Below, piece after piece: positions 1 through 6,153 of a DNA stretch of 11,292 bases. Positions within the stretch are counted from its first letter, which is position 1. Each line of letters opens with the position of its first letter. The notes under the pieces were generated by a model. The model made no database searches and had not been told where the DNA came from. It saw only the letters and a program-made list of their open reading frames with translations. The translations under genes and the position numbers were made by a program. This DNA is from Candidatus Methanophagales archaeon (lineage in GTDB: Archaea; Halobacteriota; Syntropharchaeia; Alkanophagales; Methanospirareceae), in NCBI GenBank assembly GCA_021159475.1, contig JAGGRS010000085.1:1-11292 (forward strand), in the 5' to 3' direction.

Positions 1-529
1 AGCCCTTTGTAGCCTTTATCATCCATGCGATATAGGCAGCCAGCAGGTCTATATCCCCGCTCTTCACATATTCCATCGTCATCCAGTTGTTGTCAATGAG
101 TGGCAGTGCAGCATTATCCAGTATTGGGATATCAATCAGCTCCTCATGCGTGTGTCTCGCAGCAAGCGGTGGCATTGCCGGCTCCATCACGAATGTATAA
201 CCCATACGCGCATAGCGATAGCCAGTAGCGAACGTATTCGGCACGGAATAGCCCGATTGAACTCTACACACCTTCGTCTTCGGCTCTGCACCCTTCCTGC
301 CGTCTTCTGGTCTGAATAACCTGCCCGAATTGACCTTACCGCCGGCGATATGCGCATGTATGTCCACACCACCGGGCATCACCACTCTACCTTCGGCATC
401 TATAACCTTCGGGTTCTTCACCTCTTCCACTATCTTACCGTCCCGGATACAGATGTCCTTCTTCTCTCCCTTCACTCCGTTTATCGGGTCGTAAACCACA
501 CCATTCCGTATCAATAATTCTTCAACCAT
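1..529 (-). CDS. fwdA: Formylmethanofuran dehydrogenase subunit A (partial, C-terminus beyond window)
   Basis: My own minus-strand translation from ATG at 529 gives 176 residues, open to the window edge. It matches the N-terminal third of FwdA/FmdA, an amidohydrolase-type subunit (about 570 residues) that interconverts formate plus methanofuran and formylmethanofuran in the Fwd complex. Visible marks are the metal-binding HxH in DIHAHIAGG (His58, His60) and the family stretches ATGYRYARMGYTFVMEPAMP (about 101-120) and ARHTHEEL. The carboxylated lysine and later metal ligands lie outside the window. The start is supported by AGGAGGG about 8 nt upstream, inside the end of fwdB; the two genes are separated by a single base (stop 531-533, ATG 529-527), so translational coupling is likely. 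It is the third gene of an fwdDBA operon, and fwdC is expected next outside the window. No frame damage is visible in the part present. Confidence 0.93.
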   Translation of the reverse strand, partial: MVEELLIRNGVVYDPINGVKGEKKDICIRDGKIVEEVKNPKVIDAEGRVVMPGGVDIHAHIAGGKVNSGRLFRPEDGRKGAEPKTKVCRVQSGYSVPNTFATGYRYARMGYTFVMEPAMPPLAARHTHEELIDIPILDNAALPLIDNNWMTMEYVKSGDIDLLAAYIAWMIKATKG

Positions 530-530
530 C

Positions 531-1832
531 TCATTCGCCCTCCTTAGCCTTTATCGCCCTCACTTCTTCGAGTATCCGCTTCATCACCTCTTCATCGCTC
601 ATGTATTCTGTATCCACCAGCTTACGCAGTCGCAGCGGGATATTATCCATACGATATACACTCCCTTCCGACTCAATCCCGCTTATCGCGGTGGGAATGA
701 CAACATCAGCGAATTCAGTTGTGGGATTCGGGAACGGGTCTATCTGAATAACGGGTATCTTAGCCAGGTGCTTCACAGACTCGCCCGGGAAATGCGCTCC
801 CGGGTCCGATGCGATGATCAATGCCGCATCACACTCCCTCCGTATCAGGAGGTCGGTAGAAGAAGTTTCTCCAGGATTATACCATGGGTAACCAAGCGAT
901 AGGTCAACTGCGAACGGGAAACCCGTCTCCCAGGTGCATACCTGATTGAAACCAGCCACGTTGTAGTGACCACGCATCGGCATTATATTGAACTTCGTAT
1001 GTGTATGCGCTGCTCGTGTCGTCTGTATCGCATTTACAATATTGTTATGCCTGCCACGTGAGTGCGTCACACCCATACCGAAGAAGATAATCCCAAACTG
1101 CACCTCTTTCATCATACTCGCAACTTCTAACAGGTCTTTCTTCGATACGCCCCCCACTTCATCCGGAACCACGTCCTCATAGCCATATAAAATGGCTCTT
1201 AATGCAGAGAATACCAGATAATCCTTACCAGGCTCCACACGCAGGAACTTATCTGCCATCTTCGCCGTCTTCGTCTCCCGAACATCCACCACCACGAGCT
1301 TCCGGTCCTTCTTACCTCCGGGCAGGAAATAGCCCTTTGAGATATACGAGTAACGTTTCATGTGGTTGCCATGTGCAGAAGTGGGATTTGAACCCCAGTA
1401 GATGATGAGGCTCGCACGGTTCTTCACTTCACCAAGCGTGCAACTTGGAAGACCAACATCCTGAATCGCCAGGACTGAAGGTCCATGACAGACCGAAGCA
1501 GTATTGTCAATAACCGCGCCTATCTCCTCCGCAAGTTCCACACCCACTTTCGCCGCTTCACAAACCGTAGAACTCCATCCATACAGAAGCGGTCTCCTCG
1601 CTGCTGCCAGTATCTCCGCCGCCTTCTTTATCGCTTCATCATAAGAGCAGTCCTTAAGAGCGCCATTCTCCCTTATCGCCGGGCTCTTTATCCGTCCATG
1701 CCCCATCAATTTGCTCTTTCCCACTGCACACGCACCTCGCACCTTTGTCACCCTGTTATCTTCTACTTCCACCACTATATCATCGCATACACACCCGCAC
1801 AAAGGACATACAACATCCGTAATTTGCACCAT
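531..1832 (-). CDS. fwdB: Formylmethanofuran dehydrogenase subunit B (molybdopterin/tungstopterin catalytic subunit)
   Basis: This 433-residue protein is the catalytic subunit that reduces CO2 to formate at a W/Mo-bis-pterin centre, or runs the reverse reaction in methane oxidisers. The N-terminus has CPLCGCVCDD plus a later GACAVG, giving probable [4Fe-4S] ligands Cys9, Cys12, Cys16 and Cys35. In SVCHGPS the Cys at about residue 115 sits where the metal-ligating Cys or Sec of FwdB lies. Here it is an ordinary Cys codon, so this is not the selenocysteine form. I start at ATG 1832 rather than an in-frame GTG at 1844, because a strong GGAGGTG (1848-1842) lies 9 nt upstream of the ATG and overlaps that GTG. 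Length is normal for the family. The gene lies 23 nt after fwdD and 1 nt before fwdA. Whether the metal is W or Mo cannot be read from the sequence. Confidence 0.95.
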   Translation of the reverse strand: MVQITDVVCPLCGCVCDDIVVEVEDNRVTKVRGACAVGKSKLMGHGRIKSPAIRENGALKDCSYDEAIKKAAEILAAARRPLLYGWSSTVCEAAKVGVELAEEIGAVIDNTASVCHGPSVLAIQDVGLPSCTLGEVKNRASLIIYWGSNPTSAHGNHMKRYSYISKGYFLPGGKKDRKLVVVDVRETKTAKMADKFLRVEPGKDYLVFSALRAILYGYEDVVPDEVGGVSKKDLLEVASMMKEVQFGIIFFGMGVTHSRGRHNNIVNAIQTTRAAHTHTKFNIMPMRGHYNVAGFNQVCTWETGFPFAVDLSLGYPWYNPGETSSTDLLIRRECDAALIIASDPGAHFPGESVKHLAKIPVIQIDPFPNPTTEFADVVIPTAISGIESEGSVYRMDNIPLRLRKLVDTEYMSDEEVMKRILEEVRAIKAKEGE

Positions 1833-1841
1833 CTTCCTTCT

Positions 1842-1848
1842 CACCTCC
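1842..1848 (-). promoter_or_regulatory. Strong Shine-Dalgarno site deciding the fwdB start
   Basis: GGAGGTG on the minus strand lies 9 nt upstream of ATG 1832. It overlaps the alternative GTG start at 1844, which therefore is unlikely to be used. Confidence 0.75.
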
Positions 1849-1855
1849 TATTTCA

Positions 1856-2236
1856 CTATCTCATATACTGCCGCATCAACTCTCTTATTTGCAGCACCTG
1901 CTCCTCTGTCTTCTCTATCTCCGCATCTATACCCTTGTATTGCGGCATTCCCGCACCTTTTGTATCGCCACTGACAACTGCATTTGCCCATGGACCCATG
2001 GGAATGAAGGCAATACCCTCAGGGTTCCCTGCTCCTTGCTTCGCTTTCACCACCACCTCGCCATACTTCGTGCTCACTTTCACGTTCTCACCCGGAGAAA
2101 CCCCTATCTTTGCCATATCCGCCGCATTCAGCTCGCAGAACGCTACCGCATTGAAGTACTCATCAGAGAGCTTGTTATCCAGATTTTGACCCTGTGCAAC
2201 TGTTCTCCCACTAATTAATTTCACTTTCACGCCCAT
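1856..2236 (-). CDS. fwdD: Formylmethanofuran dehydrogenase subunit D (molybdopterin-dinucleotide-binding domain)
   Basis: This 126-residue protein matches FwdD/FmdD, the small subunit equivalent to the C-terminal dinucleotide-binding domain of molybdopterin oxidoreductases. Typical stretches are KLISGRTVAQGQ near the N-terminus, FCELNAADMAKIGVSPGENV (a DMxxLGVxxGDxV-like turn), and GIAFIPMGPWANAVV. It completes the active site made by FwdB. The open frame extends eight codons further to a GTG at 2260, but the TATA element at 2265-2276 would start transcription near 2240-2248, downstream of that GTG. ATG 2236, with AGGTGA just upstream, is therefore preferred and implies a very short leader. 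It is the first gene of the operon, followed by fwdB after 23 nt. The last 25 residues are rich in Glu, Gln and Arg and may form a helix. Confidence 0.92.
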   Translation of the reverse strand: MGVKVKLISGRTVAQGQNLDNKLSDEYFNAVAFCELNAADMAKIGVSPGENVKVSTKYGEVVVKAKQGAGNPEGIAFIPMGPWANAVVSGDTKGAGMPQYKGIDAEIEKTEEQVLQIRELMRQYMR

Positions 2237-2264
2237 TTTCACCTGATTATATCTCGGCACGGAG

Positions 2265-2280
2265 ATATTTAAATATTTCG
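2265..2280 (-). promoter_or_regulatory. BRE/TATA promoter of the fwdDBA operon
   Basis: On the minus strand, CCGAAA (BRE-like) is followed by ATATTTAAATAT (2276-2265), a perfect 12-bp palindrome and a near-ideal archaeal TATA box. Transcription should start about 25 nt downstream, around 2240-2248, just before the fwdD ATG at 2236. Confidence 0.75.
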
Positions 2281-2307
2281 GTTTTTCTCTCCCGTGCGAA
2301 TTGAAAA

Positions 2308-2380
2308 GCCCCGGGAGGGATTTGAACCCTCGACCTATTGATTACAAGTCAATCGCTCTACCGGGCTAAGCTACCGGGGC
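2308..2380 (-). tRNA. tRNA-Thr (anticodon TGT)
   Basis: The 73-nt minus-strand sequence folds into a complete cloverleaf. Acceptor stem GCCCCGG pairs with CCGGGGC; the D arm is GCTT/GAGC; the anticodon arm is ATTGA-CTTGTAA-TCAAT with TGT at positions 34-36; the variable loop is AGGTC; the T arm is GAGGG-TTCAAAT-CCCTC. TGT reads ACA (Thr). No intron is seen and CCA is not encoded. Four T residues follow the 3' end (2307-2304), a plausible archaeal termination signal. The gene sits upstream of and co-oriented with fwdDBA, which has its own promoter. Confidence 0.95.
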
Positions 2381-2400
2381 TTATGGCTTATTTATCATAC

Positions 2401-2409
2401 TAATATTAA
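2401..2409 (-). promoter_or_regulatory. Probable TATA box of the tRNA-Thr gene
   Basis: TTAATATTA is centred 25 nt upstream of the tRNA 5' end (2380), the expected archaeal spacing. The surroundings are very AT-rich, so the exact element is uncertain. Confidence 0.45.
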
Positions 2410-2439
2410 CATATTACATAACTATACTACATATACCTA

Positions 2440-3546
2440 TTAATAGTAAAGTTTGAACCTCAATAAAGCAGCAATTCCACCAAGTGCTTTCAATCTCTTA
2501 CCTGGCTCGAACTCGGTGCTGAATACAACTATCTTACCGCCTGTCCGCTCCACACCTTTAAGTATCTCCTCTATCCCCCTCCCCCTGCTCCCCTCTCCCT
2601 CTGCCATCAGCTCATCATCGCAGACCAGCAGGGTCTCTATCGCGCCGAATTGTAGAGCTTTTCGCACTTCCTCATCGCCATACACCGCCTTTCCGCCTTC
2701 TTCCCTGCTTATCTCCGCCATCAATCTCTCAAACAGCCTCACTTCGCTCGCCAGTCGCTCAGCTTCTCTCAATCTCGTTACAGCACCTCTTTTCAATACC
2801 TCAATGAAGCCGGAGAGCCCTATAGAGGAGGTCTGTTCTATTATGGTCTTCTTCTGCAGTTCGGGCGCTTTATCACGCAGTAAAGCATAGAAATCGCTCT
2901 TTATGAACCCTGGACCCGCAATGATGATGGCATCCGCGTCGTTGTTGTAATAAGCCTGCTTCAATAGCCTCAATACCTCACCAAAGAAGGCTTTCATGGC
3001 TGTATCTCCTCCAGACATGCCTTTTCCCGTGCCATATCGTATTGAGAATAGCTCGTCCACACCATACTGCCTTACTATACCAGCAACTGCCTCGCCCGCT
3101 TCTATTGTGAGCACGATTATGGGCGAGCTTTTAGAAGCCCGCTCCGCTTCTCTTAACCGTTTCAGTTGATGCCGCTTCCAATCCTTGATGATTGAGAGTT
3201 CGGTATTGGGCTCGATATTGAAGGTATGGTAAGAACCCACCTCGGTATCCGGACCAAACTCTATCACTCCCTTTATACGTAACCGATGCGAGAATTTATG
3301 GAACTCCACATTCTCCACACGTAAGCCCAAGCGAATGCGCTTCTTCTCCGTCTTATCTGGTCTGACTTTGTCTGTTGCTTCTTCTATTCGCCTGTATGTG
3401 AATGAATAGACCATGTCTCCAGGCTCTATTACATGCTTCAGATGCCAGAGGTCGTCCACTGATTCTGGTATTACAGAGATTTCACCTCTTTCTGTCTCTG
3501 TGCCTCTGTTATGACTATGTTTCAGTCGCGTCTTCAGGAGTTTCAT
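2440..3546 (-). CDS. pelA: mRNA surveillance protein Pelota (Dom34 homologue)
   Basis: This 368-residue protein is archaeal Pelota, which with aEF1A and ABCE1 rescues and splits stalled ribosomes. The N-terminal domain (about 1-135) carries the hallmark GEISVIPESVDDLWHLKHVI. The central eRF1-like domain (about 140-265) has IIVLTIEAGEAVAGIVRQYG and IIIAGPGFIKSDF. The C-terminal domain ends with STEFEPGKRLKALGGIAALL, diagnostic of the family. No GGQ motif is present, as expected for Pelota and unlike peptide release factor aRF1. Length is normal to slightly long. A GAGAGGAG tract lies 14 or so nt upstream of ATG 3546, a little far for a Shine-Dalgarno site. The gene diverges from the metallophosphoesterase gene and probably shares its intergenic promoter region. 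The leftward neighbour is tRNA-Thr, 60 nt away. Confidence 0.95.
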   Translation of the reverse strand: MKLLKTRLKHSHNRGTETERGEISVIPESVDDLWHLKHVIEPGDMVYSFTYRRIEEATDKVRPDKTEKKRIRLGLRVENVEFHKFSHRLRIKGVIEFGPDTEVGSYHTFNIEPNTELSIIKDWKRHQLKRLREAERASKSSPIIVLTIEAGEAVAGIVRQYGVDELFSIRYGTGKGMSGGDTAMKAFFGEVLRLLKQAYYNNDADAIIIAGPGFIKSDFYALLRDKAPELQKKTIIEQTSSIGLSGFIEVLKRGAVTRLREAERLASEVRLFERLMAEISREEGGKAVYGDEEVRKALQFGAIETLLVCDDELMAEGEGSRGRGIEEILKGVERTGGKIVVFSTEFEPGKRLKALGGIAALLRFKLYY

Positions 3547-3591
3547 AATATTTCACTTCTCTCCTCTCACTCTTACTTACATATCGCTATC

Positions 3592-3599
3592 ATTATAAT
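3592..3599. promoter_or_regulatory. Palindromic TATA-like element between divergent pelA and phosphoesterase genes
   Basis: ATTATAAT reads the same on both strands and is the best TATA candidate in the 64-bp gap. For pelA it predicts a transcript start near 3570 and a leader of about 24 nt carrying GAGAGGAG. For the plus-strand gene it predicts a start near 3620, close to or just past the annotated ATG. Confidence 0.45.
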
Positions 3600-3610
3600 A
3601 TGAGATTGCG

Positions 3611-4426
3611 ATGAGACTGGAGATGATGGGAGCGGCGCTGATAGTGGAGAATAAAAAGAGAACACTGGTGCTTGCGGACCTGCATCTGGGTATAGAGGAT
3701 GAGTTGCGGCAGAGGGGGATAAACATCGGCAGTCAAACCGATAAGGTTCTGAAACGCGTAGTGACCTGTGTTAGGGCAGCCGAGCCAGATGCAATTGTCC
3801 TGCTTGGCGATATAAAACACGCGGTGCCTGGCGTTTCATACCAGGACAGGACAGAGGTGCCTCGCTTCCTCGCTTCTCTCGCTGAATACGCACCGGTATA
3901 TGTGGTCAAGGGTAATCATGACTCGCACCTGGAGGGACTCATGCCCGATGAGACAATAGCAAGCATGGAGCACGAGATAAGCTTAGAAAGAACGAGAGGG
4001 TTCATCTTTGATGGCGTGGGCTATACGCATGGGCACACATGGCCATCACAGGAACTCTTCTCCGCTGAATACATTATGATTGGTCATAACCACCCGATGA
4101 TTCGACTCGTGAGTGGAGGAGCGGGCTATACAAAAATGATGAGCGTTTTGATTCGTGCTGAATGCAGTTATAATGCAGTTACACGGCACTATAAGGATAT
4201 AAATACAGACCGCTGGAATGACCCGTGGGTAATAATAATGCCCGCATTTAACGAGATATGTGGTGGTGTAGCCTTCAATTCGTCCGATTTAAAGCTTAAG
4301 GGACCCATAGCTTCAAAACTCATTCTCAGAGACACAATGGAGGCATATCTGCTCGATGGCACATATCTGGGCAGGGTGGTAGACCTTGATGAAAAACCTC
4401 ATCCTGAAAACAATGAAAAACAGTAA
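3611..4426 (+). CDS. Calcineurin-like metallophosphoesterase (COG1407/ICC-like family)
   Basis: This 271-residue protein carries the full metallophosphoesterase motif set: D-x-H in LADLHLGIED (Asp23, His25), GDIKH (Asp67, His70), GNHD (101-104), GHTWPS with His142, and GHNHP (158-162). DLHLGxE and GHTWPS are typical of COG1407 proteins, which in many archaea and bacteria accompany Lhr-type helicases and have been linked to nucleic acid processing. No helicase gene is in this window. It is likely a cytosolic, dinuclear-metal phosphoesterase; the substrate is unknown. After about residue 175 the similarity to common family members weakens, and I cannot name the last 90 residues. The start is ambiguous: ATG 3611 keeps a family-like N-terminus, but the TATA position and an upstream GGAG would also suit ATG 3623 or 3626. 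The stop codon overlaps the promoter of the next gene. Confidence 0.85.
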   Translation: MRLEMMGAALIVENKKRTLVLADLHLGIEDELRQRGINIGSQTDKVLKRVVTCVRAAEPDAIVLLGDIKHAVPGVSYQDRTEVPRFLASLAEYAPVYVVKGNHDSHLEGLMPDETIASMEHEISLERTRGFIFDGVGYTHGHTWPSQELFSAEYIMIGHNHPMIRLVSGGAGYTKMMSVLIRAECSYNAVTRHYKDINTDRWNDPWVIIMPAFNEICGGVAFNSSDLKLKGPIASKLILRDTMEAYLLDGTYLGRVVDLDEKPHPENNEKQ

Positions 4427-4437
4427 TATATATAAAC
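4427..4437 (+). promoter_or_regulatory. TATA box of the TPR gene (leaderless transcript predicted)
   Basis: TATATATAAAC is centred about 26 nt upstream of ATG 4459, so the predicted transcript start coincides with the start codon. No Shine-Dalgarno site precedes the ATG. Confidence 0.6.
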
Positions 4438-4458
4438 AATGCGGCTCTTCATTTATAT

Positions 4459-4875
4459 ATGGAAGAAAGAGAAGAGGGGGAGGAGATAAGAGGTAAGACA
4501 GCGGAGGAGTTGCTCATTCTTGGTGAGGAATACCTTTCAGAGGGGCGATACGAGGATGCAATAAAGGTGTATAAGGAGATAGTGAAGAAAGAGCCGCTTA
4601 TGCCCACTCTGGCTAAGACGTGCAACGATTGCGGCGTCGCCTATGCGAATTTGGAGGATTACGAGATGGCAATTGGATTCTTCAACGCAGCATTGAATCT
4701 CAGGGATTATCTCATAGATGGCGGGATATCCACATACTACAACCTCGGGCAGGTTTACAGGCTCATGGGTGATGATGAGAAGGCGGAAGAGAGTTTCAGA
4801 CGCGGTGACAGGATAAAACAAGAGCAGGAGGAGCGGGACGAAGCAGCAAGGCGTGTATTCTCTTCTGTTGAATAA
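4459..4875 (+). CDS. Small tetratricopeptide repeat (TPR) protein
   Basis: This 138-residue acidic protein is made almost entirely of three TPR units. Repeat 1 is at about residues 15-46 (AEELLILGEEYLSEGRYEDA), repeat 2 at 52-85 (CGVAYANLEDYEMAIGFFNA) and repeat 3 at 91-124 (STYYNLGQVYRLMGDDEKAE). Each shows the W/L-G-Y-A-F-A-P spacing of helix-turn-helix TPRs. There is no signal peptide or membrane segment, so it is probably a cytosolic protein-binding adaptor. A charged N-terminus (MEEREEGEE) and a Glu/Arg-rich C-terminal helix flank the repeats. It has its own TATA box and probably a leaderless mRNA. A 115-nt gap separates it from the FBP aldolase/phosphatase gene, so its partner cannot be inferred from an operon. 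Confidence 0.88.
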   Translation: MEEREEGEEIRGKTAEELLILGEEYLSEGRYEDAIKVYKEIVKKEPLMPTLAKTCNDCGVAYANLEDYEMAIGFFNAALNLRDYLIDGGISTYYNLGQVYRLMGDDEKAEESFRRGDRIKQEQEERDEAARRVFSSVE

Positions 4876-4896
4876 TAACCCCCGAGAGAATGGATT

Positions 4897-4935
4897 CCTG
4901 AACTCAAAGATATCTAATCTGATATCCAGTTCTGG
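4897..4935. repeat. Imperfect palindrome upstream of the FBP aldolase/phosphatase promoter
   Basis: The arms are CC-t-GAACT-caaa-GATATC and GATATC-c-AGTTC-t-GG around a 6-nt centre, TAATCT. Paired blocks are GATATC/GATATC (4909-4914, 4921-4926), GAACT/AGTTC (4900-4904, 4928-4932) and CC/GG. It lies just before the TATA candidates at 4938-4965. It could be an operator for a dimeric regulator, or a hairpin ending the TPR transcript, though no T run follows. Confidence 0.45.
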
Positions 4936-4937
4936 TC

Positions 4938-4965
4938 TATATAGTGGATAATATTTTTAAATATT
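4938..4965 (+). promoter_or_regulatory. Promoter region of the FBP aldolase/phosphatase gene
   Basis: Two TATA candidates are visible: CTATATAG (4938-4945) and TTTTTAAATATTT (about 4953-4965). The first predicts a start near 4967 and keeps the AAGGAGTGAG Shine-Dalgarno site (4977-4986). The second is the better TATA match but would start transcription near 4984, inside that site. Confidence 0.5.
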
Positions 4966-4990
4966 TGAACAAAGTAAGGAGTGAGAGAAG

Positions 4991-6112
4991 ATGGAGAAGG
5001 AGAAGATAACCGTGAGTTTGATAAAGGCGGATGTTGGTGGTTTTCCCGGGCATTCGACCGTTCGAGCGGAGTTGAAAGATAAGGCGAAGGAGCGGATGGA
5101 GAAGGCGAAGAGGGAAGGTCTGCTTGTCAGCTATCATGTTCTGAATGCGGGCGATGACCTGCAACTGCTTATGAGCCATCGTAAAGGTGTGGACTCGTCG
5201 GACATACACGGGCTGGCATGGGAGACCTTTGAAGCGGCTACTGAAGTAGCGAAAGAGTTGAAGCTGCATGGTGCGGGTCAGGATTTGCTCGTTGATGCGT
5301 TCAGTGGGAACATAAGGGGTATGGGACCCGGAATAGCGGAGATGGAATTTACAGAACGCGGCTCTGAGCCGTTAATCGCGTTCATGATGGATAAGACAGA
5401 ACCGGGCGCGTTTAATTACCCCATCTACAAGATGTTCGCTGACCCTTTCAATACTGCGGGGCTTGTTATTGACCCTGTGATGCATGACGGGTTCGTATTC
5501 GAGGTCTGGGATATAAAAGAGAAGAAGGAGGTCTTTTTGAGGTGTCCGGAGGAGTTATATGACCTGCTCGCGCTGATAGGGGCGAAGAGCAAGTATGTGA
5601 TAAAGCGTGTGTATCCAAAGGATACGAGTCCATTGCCGAAGGATGAGCCGGTGGCAGTTATAAGCACAGAGAAGTTATACTTCACGGCGGGTAAATACGT
5701 GGGTAAAGATGACCCGGTCGCACTGGTGCGTGCACAGAGCGGGTTGCCAGCACTGGGCGAGGTTTTAGAACCGTTTTCATTGCCTTATCTCGTGAGTGGC
5801 TGGATGCGTGGTTCGCATAACGGACCCATCATCCCCGTGCCTTTCAGATACTCCCAGTGCACGCGGTTTGATGGTCCCCCGCGCGTGATTGCCGCGGGAT
5901 TCCAGATAAGTAATGGCAGGCTGGTGGGACCCGCGGATCTGTTTGACGACCCCGCATTTGACCTCGCACGGCGCAAAGCGCAGGAGATAGCCGATTACGT
6001 GAGAGCACATGGACCTTTCGAGCCGCACAGGCTGCCTGTGGAGGAGATGGAATACACAACACTGCCCGATGTGCTAAAGAAGCTCGAGGGGAGGTTTGAA
6101 GAGGTGGAGTAA
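4991..6112 (+). CDS. fbp: Fructose-1,6-bisphosphate aldolase/phosphatase (archaeal bifunctional, class V FBPase)
   Basis: This 373-residue protein matches the bifunctional gluconeogenic enzyme of archaea, which condenses DHAP and GAP to FBP and then dephosphorylates it to fructose 6-phosphate. The near-N-terminal ADVGGFPGHS supplies Asp14 and His21, LNAGDDLQL gives Asp55 and Asp56, and MMDKTEPGAFN gives Asp134 and Lys135. GKYVGKDDP contains the Schiff-base lysine (Lys239) with Tyr236, Asp240 and Asp241; EYTTLP near the end gives Tyr355. These are the metal, phosphatase and aldolase residues of the family, so both activities should be present. The length is normal and no lesion is seen. AAGGAGTGAG about 5-10 nt before ATG 4991 supports the start. 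It appears to be transcribed alone. Its role fits autotrophic or C1-based growth, where sugars are built from acetyl-CoA-derived triose phosphates. Confidence 0.96.
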   Translation: MEKEKITVSLIKADVGGFPGHSTVRAELKDKAKERMEKAKREGLLVSYHVLNAGDDLQLLMSHRKGVDSSDIHGLAWETFEAATEVAKELKLHGAGQDLLVDAFSGNIRGMGPGIAEMEFTERGSEPLIAFMMDKTEPGAFNYPIYKMFADPFNTAGLVIDPVMHDGFVFEVWDIKEKKEVFLRCPEELYDLLALIGAKSKYVIKRVYPKDTSPLPKDEPVAVISTEKLYFTAGKYVGKDDPVALVRAQSGLPALGEVLEPFSLPYLVSGWMRGSHNGPIIPVPFRYSQCTRFDGPPRVIAAGFQISNGRLVGPADLFDDPAFDLARRKAQEIADYVRAHGPFEPHRLPVEEMEYTTLPDVLKKLEGRFEEVE

Positions 6113-6116
6113 ATCT

Positions 6117-6130
6117 TTTATTTATTAAAA
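6117..6130 (+). promoter_or_regulatory. TATA-like promoter of the ABC ATPase/OB-fold/TyrA cluster
   Basis: TTTATTTATTAAAA lies about 25-30 nt upstream of ATG 6154, which predicts a leaderless or nearly leaderless mRNA. The same T-rich stretch directly follows the stop of the preceding gene and could also serve as its terminator. Confidence 0.45.
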
Positions 6131-6153
6131 ATGTGACTCCAGCAGCATAAGAG

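Noticed and set aside
1485..2189. Long plus-strand open frame (234 codons) opposite fwdB and fwdD
   Set aside because: It is antisense to two well-recognised genes, its product is a Ser/Thr/His/Arg-rich composition typical of shadow frames, and no promoter or ribosome site fits.
2453..2890. Plus-strand open frame of 145 codons opposite pelA
   Set aside because: It lies within the conserved C-terminal region of Pelota on the other strand; low-complexity Ser/Pro-rich translation.
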